Positions 44,201-56,200 of a DNA stretch of 64,000 nt are shown one piece after another. The translations under genes and the position numbers were made by a program. The DNA is from Tridacna crocea (taxonomy: Eukaryota > Mollusca > Bivalvia > Cardiida > Cardiidae). Location of the stretch: the NCBI GenBank assembly GCA_943736015.1, contig OX031062.1, positions 57,028,962 through 57,092,961 of the forward strand, read 5' to 3'. The number at the start of each line of letters is the position of its first letter. Position 1 is the first letter of the stretch. Under the pieces are notes generated by a model. That model was not told the DNA's origin, did no database searches, and worked only from the letters and a program-made list of their open reading frames with translations.

Positions 44201-47200
44201 GAGCAATCTAGGGTCATCATGACTCTCTTGTATGTAATTACCATTGCATAGGTTCTCTTGAACAAAGCTGGCATATTAAGAACTTGCATGATATGTAAAA
44301 TGCTGTGGTTTCCATGACAACTGATTAATATGTTATTAGGGGAGACCTTTATGCTGATATTTACCAATACCTAATCCTATTATCACACATGCAACTGTTT
44401 GACCCATGACCTGTGCAGTATAGAGATGCCTAAAATATTAACCATATAATATTTATCAGTCTCATTTTGGTAAGGAACTGGAAAATGACAATTCAATCTA
44501 TGGTAAACAATTTTACTCTTTACCACACAGTAAGTTTTTAGACTGGTTTAACTCTTTACCAAAAGACAAAATTTTAGGCAGGTCCAAATTGAAAGCATTT
44601 GCAGACGACAAAATAAAAGTGATTGAAAATTTGAAATTAATTTTGTGAAGGGTAGAAAGCATTGTGGGAAAAGGAGAAAATGCTGGTTACCAGCATTTTC
44701 TCCTTTTCCCACAATGTTTTCTAAAGACTTCTATCTCAGGGGTGTCAAAAGTAGGGATTGTGTGGTAATGGTTTAACTCTTTATCAAAAGACAAAATTTC
44801 AGACTTGTCCAAATTGAAAGCATTTGCAGATGACAAAATAAACATGACTCAAAATATGAAAATTGACTTTGAAGGAGTAGAAAGCATTGTGTAACATCTG
44901 GTTACTAGCATTTTCTCCCTTCCTACAGTGCTTTCAAAAGACTTCTTTCCCATGGTCATGAAAAATCCGGAATTTGTGCCAAAGGGTTCACCCTTTAGTA
45001 CACAACCCTGAGTTTCAACATTTTATAATGAAAAAGAAGATTTGTAAGCGTCGTAGGAAAAGGTGAAAATGCTGTTCACCAGCATTTTGCCCTTTTCCCA
45101 CACAATTTTTTTCGAACCTTTCAAAATCTATGGTTTTCCTCACATTTTAACCCTTTACCCCATAAGGCATTTCTATGGTATCTCTATTTAACCCTAAATA
45201 ACAGCAAGGATGAAGCCATTTCTTATGTGTATATGACAATTTGATGGCCACGACTCCCATCATACCACTTGACGTGGCTAATAAAAGTCTAAAAAAAAAA
45301 AGTTCCTCTAATTTGGAAAAGTCTGGAATTTTGTTGTTTGGTAATGAGGTAAGTGGTTGTTAGTTGCGTTATTTTTTTTTTACACCCATCTTCAAGACCA
45401 ATGAATAATTTCAAAACTTTTCTCTTTATTTTCAGCCCCATACGAGGGTGGTGTATGGAAAGTTCGAGTAGATCTCCCGGAAAAATATCCATTTAAATCA
45501 CCTTCCATTGGCTTTATGAACAGAATCTTCCATCCAAACATTGATGAAGTGTAAGCATTATTTCAGCCATGATACACAATGGAATGCAACTTTACCAAAC
45601 AACAATTTTAGAACTACTCAAGTCAAAAGCATTTGCAGATGAAGACTTGCGGTTCAAGTTCTAAAGCAAAGTTGTCTAAAAGTGCATAAGACATTATTGC
45701 TTACCACCATTTTCTTTTTTTCCCACTATGTCCTCAAAAGCCCTGTTTCTTTGGGTCTTGTAGACTCAGGATTGTGTGGTAAATGGTTTAACCCATTACC
45801 ACACAATCCCTACTTTTGACGCCCCTGAGAAAGAAGCCTTTTGAAAACACTATGGCCTTTTCCCACAGTGTTTTCTACCCTTTCCAGAACAAATTTCAAT
45901 TTTTGAGTTAAGTTCATTGTGTCGTCTGCAAATGCTTTCAATTTGGAAAAGTCTAAAATTTTGTCATGTGGTAAAGGGTTAAAGATTAAAGATGCCAGTC
46001 TACAGCCAGTGAGCAGAAACGCTGCTTAATTTAAAAAAAAATTAGAAAGGTACAGAAATCTGTCCATTGTGTACTATCAAAACGCGATAACTGTGGCCTT
46101 TGTTTACAAACATTGGATCAGTTCAAAACATTCAAATAGGGAATGCCAGGGACGAAGCGGTTACTTATTGGTAAATTTCAACAAAGACATACAAATAATT
46201 CTGTGGTGCAGTGGTCAAACGGACTCTGCTACCGCCGAAACGGATCGAGTTCGAGTCACAGAGAATATTTTTTTTTTTTCAGGAAAGCATTTTTTTTTTA
46301 AGCTAAGTCAATGGTTACATTATTTTTTATGACATCATAGTGAATATTTTAACTTTTACTTTGTAGTTTCATTCATTTTTGATTGCCATCACACGAGATT
46401 GCACATTGATCCTTCGAAAGTTGGGAAAAATGAACCAAGACATTTCTTGTACAGGAATTGATGCTAGAAATAGCCTCGTGATTTAGACTTCAAAGATGAC
46501 TAAAGCCACAAATTTCTGGCTACTAGTTTTCTTCCTATTTCATGGCTTTGACAGAAGAGACATGTCTGTATACTCATTAGAGTTGGGAACTTACGCATCT
46601 CGGAAGCTTGACTGCACAAGGATTTAAAATGAAACACCAGTGGAACGGAATCACTTGTGAACTAAAACAACCTGAGAGGAAAAGTTACTGTAGATGTGCG
46701 GTCTAAGGAGAATACGTACTTTTTTTAAAAAGCAGACATTGCAGTTCAAGAAACCTGTAAGCAGTGAAAAATTGCGACGAGGAAGCAACAAATACTGAAT
46801 GTTAAGAGGCTTGGGGCACCGATACGGCCAGTGAAAATGAAGCAAGTTCCGATACTGCCAGAGCACGGGATGAGGGTTGCAAATTTATCATTTTATTGTT
46901 GAGTCAGTCATATAGAAATATGCTTAAAAAACAAGAAGAATAAAATGAATAAGAATAAAATGTAATAGTAACAAAAGAATATCAATGACAAAAAAATAAA
47001 GATGTACACGTCTAAAAAAGGAAGAAGAAAGGATAAAGAAAAGAAACATAAAATATATTCAAACAAGGAAAAGAAAAGTATGGAGAGGAAAAAAAGAAAA
47101 GTAAAGCGAAAACCGAAAAAAAAATGCAACATGCTTTCTTTAAAAAACAGGTAGGTCTGACGGCTCGAACGCGGATCGCCGGCTTTGGAGGCAGTGATGT

Positions 47201-50200
47201 TATCCATTACACCACTGGTCGCTTAGTGCAGTAGATAACTTGTAAAACTTTTAAGCCTCTTCAATTTACATTTTAACTAAAATTATCGGATAATTCGCCT
47301 GTCCTTCCCGTATACGAAAATAGAATGGTCTGAATTATTGTAAACAAAGGCCACGGTTATCGCGTTCCATTAATACACAAGGATAAATTACCGACATATT
47401 ATATGGTGTAAGTAAAAAAAAGAAACATGCAGGTTGTGTTAGAAACTGAACATTGGTCAGAAGAAAACTGGCTGACTATCAAAGCTGTAAACAATGGTGG
47501 TAAGTCACGAAAATTTATCATTGGTTTCCGACTAGAGTTGGATACAGTGTAACTTGTATATAGGCAAGGATCTCCGTCTGAAAATCGAGGTTGCAACAGA
47601 GAAGCCTACATTTTCCTTTGTTTACTTCAGTATACCCAGGGTGAAGGTCAAATATAGTCATGTGACAGAATGCATGACCATCATACAAATCTACCAGAGT
47701 GTATAACAAATATCGAAAATCTTCAATTCAAAAACTGAAAATGAGTCTGTTTGCATTGAAGGCCACAACTCGGCAAAATGAATTTTCTGTCAGCTGTAAA
47801 CTGATCAACCTTGCAACCGTCAGGCACAATATTAGGCGTAAAGATATGAGAATCATAGGCGTAACTTCTATTACGCACACCACGCACATGCGTAATGTAA
47901 AAGAATCGAAAATAGGTCATAGGTTGCCTCTTTTCGCATATTTTTCAGTTTAAACTTTTTCTAAAACAGCCAAGATCAGAAATATCTTGACTTTACGTCT
48001 CCAATTCTGTTCGGCTGATTCCGAATTGCTCTTGTCACCTGCCTCAAAAATGGCCAGCTTTGGCGTGCGTATAATTTACTTTTTCCTGGGTACGCCTATG
48101 AGAATGACTATATTTTGATAAAATAAAAACAAAATGAGTTAAAACTGGCTTAAAATGAGTATAAGGGCCTCTTTAAATGGCCTGCAACACGTGAAAAGCA
48201 GCATTTGAACATTTGCGTAAAGAGTTATTGTTTCGATGATTTCCATGTAATGAATTAGCCAGTTGCTTAGAAAGATTGTTGTGCCAATTACTGTCAAAGA
48301 ATCTCTGGGATATCATGGATAAATAAACTGGTAGCAGAAATATAAGTGAAGTTAGGATAAAAGCAGTTTTAAACATGAAAGTGACTGAAAATTATGTTGT
48401 TTTTTTTTTTTTGTTTTTTTTTTTTTAAGGATTGAAAAGATTGTAGGAAAAGGAGAAAATGCTGGTTACCAGCATTTTCTCCATTTCCCACTATGTTTTC
48501 TAGAGGCTTCTTTCTCAGGGTCATCAAAATAGGGATTGTGTTGTAATGGGTTAATTTACAACACAGGTACAGGTCAAGGTCTCTAGATGAACATAGAAAA
48601 AAGAAGGTTGAATCTGTAAGTGGGGCTGCTAAAGTTGCACAGTTAACATCAATATTGTCATTTTCCTTCAGGTCTGGTACTGTGTGCTTAGATGTGATCA
48701 ATCAAGCTTGGACAGCATTATATGGTAACTTTGTGGACTTTCTTCTTTTTTTTTCTTCATCTAAATCTGGATGACAGTGATGCTTACTCACAACATAAAT
48801 GTTTTTAAATTTCTCAGCTGTTGAAACTGGGAAAAAATAGTGATTGAAAGAGAAGGAACTGAGACTGTGTTGTCGAATGATTAAAATTTTATTCATAAAC
48901 TGGAATAAAGATCTTTACTGTTACGAGTCAGGCGTAACTAGAAAGAAGAAGCCAGCAACAAACGATAACAATTAACAGAATTTATTAACAAAAATATCAA
49001 ATAAACAGTGACAATATTACAATAGTACAAAACAATACCTTAGACGTTAAATTCAGAAGACAAACTATTCCAGTCTTAATTCCAATCTGATCCTGATCCA
49101 AACTGAATGTAATCCAAGCACACAAAGTAATCCTCACTTTAGTCTAGTCTGATCCAAATCCAAACTGAATGTAATCCAGGCACTAATTATGACACAAACA
49201 CAAGATAATCCCCACTGTAGTCTGGCAATCATGTATTAACTAGTGAACACTGAGATGTAAAAAGCTTTTCCTTTTATAATAACAGGGAAACTTCCAGAAA
49301 ATTCATGTTAAAATCAGTTGCATAATTCTTAGTAATCAGATTGTATAAAGGCCTGGAAACTTCCAGCACAATATTCCACAAGAGAGAATCCAGTTCTAAA
49401 AATAGCAACAGGGGAAAACCATTCAAAAATAGATACACACATGAACAAAGCTAGGAATAACTGGGTATGTACATAACACTTCCCCCCTTGAAAAGAAAAA
49501 AGAAAGGTTTATGAAATAAATCTTTCTTTTTTGCAATATTATTTATATACATGTATATGATACTTTATCTGAAGTATACATAGGAAATGACAAACTCAAA
49601 TATTAATTATTTCAGACTAATGAAAATAATCAAGGTAATGAAAGTACAATTTAAAAATTCAGTTTAAACATGATATAGGGAAAATAACTATTGGAATTTC
49701 AAACTCTTGAAAGAGCATCTGGTATAATGTTATCTTTCCCTTTTATGTGTCTTATGTCAAGATTAAACTCTTGAAGCAATAAACTCCACCTCAGTAATCT
49801 TTGATTCTTATTCTTAAGTTTGTGTAGAAAACTTAAAGGGTTATGATCACTGAAAACAACAATTGGTGAAGTTGAAGAGGTTAAATAAACTTCGAACTGC
49901 TGGATTGCCAGAATTAAAGCAAGACACTCTTTTTCTATGGTAGAGTAATTTTTCTGATGTTTGTTAAATTTCTTAGAAAAGTAACAAACTGGGTGATCAA
50001 TACCATTATTATCTTCTTGTAAAAGAACAGCACCAATACCAACATCACTTGCATCAACAGCTAATTTGAAACATTTGTCAAAATCAGGTGCCAAGAGAAC
50101 TGGTGCGCTCTTCAGTATGGCTTTCAGACGATCAAATGCATCTTGACATTTGTCATTCCATTTGAACTTTGTGCTTTTCTTAAGTAAATTTGTTAAAGGT

Positions 50201-53200
50201 TCAGCAATACCCGAGAAATTTTTACAGAATTTCCTGTAGTAGCCAGCCATACCAAGAAATCGCATCAGCTGTCTTTTACATTTAGGCACAGGAAACTCAG
50301 AGATAGCATTGACTTTAGCTTCTAAAGGTTTAACTTGACCCTGTCCCACAAGATGTCCTAGAAATGTTACAGTAGCATGACAAAATTCAGTTTTTGCAAG
50401 ATTCACAGTCAGTTTCGCTTTACTGAGTCTGTCGAAGAACTTCCTGATTCTTTGAAGGTGGTCACTCCAACTGTCTGAGTAGATGATGACGTCGTCAATA
50501 TATGCATCACAGCCATCTAATCCACATATAACGTTGTTTATAAGTCGCTGAAACGTTGCAGGAGAATTTTTCATCCCAAACGGCATAACTTTGTATTGGT
50601 ACAGACCGTTTGGAATAGCAAAGGCTGATACTTCTTTTGCTCTGTCTGTCAGTGGAACTTGCCAGAATCCTTTTAGCAGGTCAAATTTGGTGACATATTT
50701 AGAATTTCCAACTTTGTCAATACAGTCATCAATTCTTGGTATTGGAAAAGAGTCTGTTTTTGTCACAGAGTTCACTTTACGATAGTCAGTACACATTCTA
50801 TAAGTTCCATTTGATTTAGGTACTAATATACATGGTGAACTATAATTACTCTGGCTAGGTTCAATAAAGTCATTTTCCAGTAAGTATTTTACTTCATCTT
50901 TGAGGTATTTCTGTTTCAAAGGATTCATCCTATATGGATGTTGCTTTATTGGTTTAGAATCTTCCACAATGACATCATGATAGATTTTATCTGTTCTTGT
51001 GGGGATATCGGGAAATAAATGTTCATATTCATGTATCAACTGTTTCAGCTCTTCCTGCTGCGATGGTTCCAAGTGAGAAAGTTTGTTGTCGAGGTTTCTC
51101 AAAATATCAGAATTCTCAAGTTTAGATGGACCAGGATCAGATTTATCAATAAAGTCCGAATTTACTTCAAGATCAGATACATTTGATTCTTGTGGGACAG
51201 TGTTTACAACTGTAATTGGTTTTGAAATAGAGCTATCTCTGTCAAAGTATTCTTTTAACATATTTACATGACACATTTGTTTGTTTTTACGCCTTCCTGG
51301 AGTATTAATTATATAGTTTAAATCACTTGTTTTCTTGTCAATAGTGTAGGGTCCAAAATATCTTGCCTGTAGAGGTCTGCCAGGTATTGGCAAAAGAGCA
51401 AGGACTTTGTCACCTGGTTTAAATTTTATATCAATAACATGGTTGTCATATCTTGCTTTCATTTTGCCCTGAGACGTTTTAAGATTAGACCTAGCAACCT
51501 CACATGCCCTAGACAGTCTATTTCTGAAGTCAGAAACATACTGTAGTAAATTCAAAGGTGTTTCATCATTTGAGAGAAATTTCTCCTTCAAAAGTTTTAA
51601 AGGTCCACGAACAGAATGGCCAAAAACTAATTCAAAAGGACTGAAACCAAGAGATTCTTGTACAGATTCTCTGGCTGCAAATAGTAACAAATGGATGCCC
51701 TCATCCCAATCTTTTTCCGTGTCAAAGCAATATGACCTTATCATATTTTTTAATGTCTGATGAAATCTTTCTAAAGCACCTTGACTTTCAGGGTGATAAG
51801 CGGATGACCTGTATTGCTTGATTCCTAATTCATGCATAACCTGTTGGAATATACCAGACATAAAATTTGACCCTTGATCAGACTGAACTGATTTTGGAAG
51901 ACCAACAAATGTGAAAAAATTTAAAAGAGCTTTGACTATGGACTTTGTTTTGATGTTCCTTAAAGGAATAGCTTCAGGAAAACGTGTTGAAGTACACATA
52001 ATTAAGAGATACTCATTTCCTGACTTGGTTCGAGGTAAAGGACCAACACAATCTATAAGTATCCTACTGAAAGGTTCATCAAAAGCAGGAATAGGTTGTA
52101 ATTGAGCTTTGGGAATGGTTTGGTTGGGCTTACCTACCATTTGACATGTATGGCAAGTTTTACAATATTTAGAGACATCTGATTTGAGACCAGGCCAATA
52201 AAAATGATTAATAATTTTGTGATAGGTCTTGTTTATACCTAGATGACCTGACATAGGACTTTCATGGGCTATACTTAGTATTTCATGACGATATGACTTT
52301 GGAACCACAATTTGGTGGTAAACAGCCCATTCATCATCAGCTGGGACATCAAATGGTCGCCATTTTCTCATAAGAATCCCATTCTTTATATAGTAACACA
52401 TTGGGACCTGTGAAATTTCATCTTCAGGTAAAGCCCTAAAAATTAATTTTGAAATCTCAGGATCAGTCTGCTGTTCCTGGATAAGCTGTGACTTTGACAG
52501 CGTGTCATGACCTTGGTCAATAGACCGTGGTGGTAAATGACAAGACATTGACGAGTCTGTCTGAGTATCGGACAAACTGGGATCAAGAGACTTTTTAATC
52601 TCATTATTAAAATATTGACCGATAAAAGTATCCGTCAAGTCAATGTCAGAGTTTGAGTTTTTCAAAATGGCCTTTTTAGCCATAGCTCGGGTAACTGCAC
52701 AAGAAGGATACAAGTCAGGAATTTCCTGCTCGATAGGGTCATCTGTTTGACCTATATTTGGTGTGTCAGTTACAAGTGGATTAACCACAACCTTATCTCC
52801 AGCTAAGTCATTGCCTAGCAGTAAATGGACACCTTTAAATGGTAAGGAAGGTTTAATACCAATAACCACAGGCCCAGTAACCAAATCTGATGACAAATTA
52901 ACATGATGGAGAGGGATATTAACAGTTCCACACTCTACACCCTGAATAAGGACACTAGTACCGGAAGAAGTCTTCTCAGAAAAAGGCAGTATATCTGCCA
53001 AAATAAGAGATTGAGAAGCTCCTGTGTCTCTTAAAATTTTAATAGGGGTAGGTGGGCAATTATCACCTGAAAGTGATACAAAACCATTCAACATAAAAGG
53101 TTCAAAAATCTCCATAGTAGAATCAGACTTGGGTTTTGTGACTATGTCAATTGTATTGGTTTTATTAGAAGACTGTGGCCTTGGCCTAAGAGTGGTGAGC

Positions 53201-56200
53201 CCTGTTGGTTTGGCTTCATCACTTTCTAACTTCCTTTTTAATTTCAAACATTCAGAAACAAGGTGACCAGGTTTCTTACAATAGTTACAAGTGGGTCGAG
53301 ATAAGGGATATTGACTTTTGGTTTCACTAGTAGAATTGGGTTTGGGTGTATTGGATTGACTGGGCATGCCAGATGAATTACCAGACATAGATTTATTTTG
53401 GGGATGTGAGGAAGTAGGTTTGGGTTTAGAAATAAAAGAAACTTTATGTGTAAGGTAGTAATTATCAGCCAGACGAGCTGCTTCTTCTAAAGTTTCAACT
53501 TGTTTTTCGTCTAAGAATGTCTTAACATCAGATTGAATACAACGTTTGAATTCTTCAACTAACATAAGTTGTCTTAGTTTATCATAATTTTGGTCTATTT
53601 TCTTAGAACAGCACCATCTATCAAATAACTGTTCTTTGTTTCTAGCAAATTCAACATGAGTCTGGTTAGAATCTTTTTTACAATTTCTAAATTTTTGTCT
53701 ATATGCTTCTGGGACCAGCTCATAACCTTTGAGAATAAGTTCTTTAACAGTCTCATAATGATGACATTGTTCAACACCTAGTTGTGTATAAATTTCACGA
53801 GCTTTGCCTATCAAAACACTTTGCAGAAGCAAAGTCCAGTGCTCTCTTGGCCAATTTAAGTTTTCTGCAACTTTTTCAAAGTGTAGGAAGTATTTATCAA
53901 CTTCTTTTTCTTGAAATGGAGGAACAAGCCTAATATGTTTTGTAACATCGAAATTGTATTCAATCTTTTGCTTGGGCTGATTTGCTCTTTCTTGCATTTC
54001 TATTTCCCTCATTCTTAATTGAAATTCTCTCTCCTTCTCTCTCTCTTCCCTTTCCCTTTCTTCTCTCTCCCTTTCTCTTTCCCTTTCTCTTTCTTCTCTC
54101 TCCCTTTCTCTTTCTCTTTCCTTCTCTCTCTCTACTCTTTCTTCTCTCTGTCTTTCCCTTTCTCTTTCTTCTCTTTCCCTTTCTCTTTCTATTTCCTTCT
54201 CTCTCTCTACTCTTTCTTCTCTTTGTCTTTCCCTTTCTCTTTCTTCTCTTTCCCTTTCTCTTTCTATTTCTAACTGTCTGATCTGAAGTTTTAATTCAAG
54301 TTCTTTCGAACTTGAAACTGACTGAACGTCAACTATCAGGGAAAGAGCATTTTCATTGAAAATCTCCTCATCAACAAAATATTGTACCAAAATGTTCTTA
54401 ATTTCATGTTTACGCATTGAAGATTTTATTTCAGACAATTTATAGTGCTTCGCAAGATTAAGCAAATCAGTCTTTTTACCCAAATTCAATAACTCCACAG
54501 ACGGTTCAGCCGTAAATTTATCTAAGTCAAAAGACATGTTTGTTTGTTGCTGGATTCAAGTACAAAATTGTATTATAATTACTGATTAGTAAACGAATGC
54601 GTTAGTCTTATTTTCCAATCGATGGTTAATCCCAAAAGGAAAACGAATGCGTTAGTCTAGTTTCCAATCCCGGACGAGCCCCCAATTTCTGTTACGAGTC
54701 AGGCGTAACTAGAAAGAAGAAGCCAGCAACAAACGATAACAATTAACAGAATTTATTAACAAAAATATCAAATAAACAGTGACAATATTACAATAGTACA
54801 AAACAATACCTTAGACGTTAAATTCAGAAGACAAACTATTCCAGTCTTAATTCCAATCTGATCCTGATCCAAACTGAATGTAATCCAAGCACACAAAGTA
54901 ATCCTCACTTTAGTCTAGTCTGATCCAAATCCAAACTGAATGTAATCCAGGCACTAATTATGACACAAACACAAGATAATCCCCACTGTAGTCTGGCAAT
55001 CATGTATTAACTAGTGAACACTGAGATGTAAAAAGCTTTTCCTTTTATAATAACAGGGAAACTTCCAGAAAATTCATGTTAAAATCAGTTGCATAATTCT
55101 TAGTAATCAGATTGTATAAAGGCCTGGAAACTTCCAGCACAATATTCCACAAGAGAGAATCCAGTTCTAAAAATAGCAACAGGGGAAAACCATTCAAAAA
55201 TAGATACACACATGAACAAAGCTAGGAATAACTGGGTATGTACATAACATTACAAACAATGTCAGATGACAACAAATTAGATTGGTTCTGGTATACTCAG
55301 AGAACTCAAGAGATGTCCCATGATAATGCAAATATAATTTGAGAAATAGTACATTTTGTAACACTGACTTAACCCTTTACCCCATAAGGCATTTCTATGG
55401 TATCTCTAATTGACCCTAAGTAACAGCAAGGATGAAACTGTTTCTTTTGTGTATATGACACCTTTTGATAGCATAGAAAACATTGTGGCAAAAGGTGAAA
55501 TTGCTCATCACGAGCAATTTCACCTTTTGCCACAATGTTTTCCAAAGGGTCATACAAGCAATGCTTAGAAATGAGTATCTATGCAGTAAAGGGTTAAAAA
55601 ATATGTATTATTTCCAAAAGTCTGGGACAGTTGCCCTTCTGAGGGTCAACCTCCATTGAAAACTGGTACATGTATCATAAATGATGAGAATTATTTTTGA
55701 AAGTAAGGAAATGATATTTGAATAATGATAATAATATGCTGGTAACCAGCATGTCATCCTTTCCCACAATGTTTTTGAATACATTTTCCATCCAAACAAA
55801 GGATTTGTCGTTAAGTTTCAAATAAGCTTAGAAAATCATTGATACAAGTTAACACTTTCCCAAACAATCCCTGGTTTTTACGGCTCGAAAATAGAAGCCT
55901 TTTGAAAACATTGTGGGAAAAGGAGAAAATGCTGGTAACCAGCATTTTCTCCTTTTCCCACAATGTTTTTTACCCTATCATATTGAAAATCATCCTTTTA
56001 GCAACTGTTAATTTGTCATCTGCAAAATGCTTTAAACTTGGTCTGGTCCAAAATTTCCCGTTTTGGGAAGGGTTAAACATTTTGGAGGGCATTAACCCTT
56101 TACAACACAATCTAAAGTTTCAAGACCCGGGGTCTAAGGGCTTTGAAAACATTACGGGAAAGAAGAAGATGCTGTGAAGCAGCATTGTCTCCTTTTCCCA

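Larger units (their letters stand above)
48919..55249 (-). mobile_element. complete Gmr1-like Ty3/gypsy LTR retrotransposon
   Basis: A 6,331-bp element in UBE2H intron 4, antisense to the gene. TTAC duplications flank it (48915-48918 and 55250-55253). Both LTRs are 560 bp and I see no difference between them by eye. In coding orientation: 5' LTR 55249-54690, primer site 54684-54667, Gag-Pol 54537-49699, polypurine tract 49489-49479, 3' LTR 49478-48919. Integrase precedes reverse transcriptase, the Gmr1-type order, unlike standard Ty3/gypsy. No envelope frame and no chromodomain seen. Intact reading frame, matching LTRs and clean duplication suggest a recent insertion. Confidence 0.95.

Noticed and set aside
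49479..49698. Envelope gene or chromodomain after RNase H
   Set aside because: Only ~220 bp of non-coding sequence separates the RNase H stop from the 3' LTR.
53982..54281. Phe/Leu/Ser-rich frames opposite Gag
   Set aside because: Shadow of the Arg/Glu coiled-coil coding sequence of the retrotransposon.
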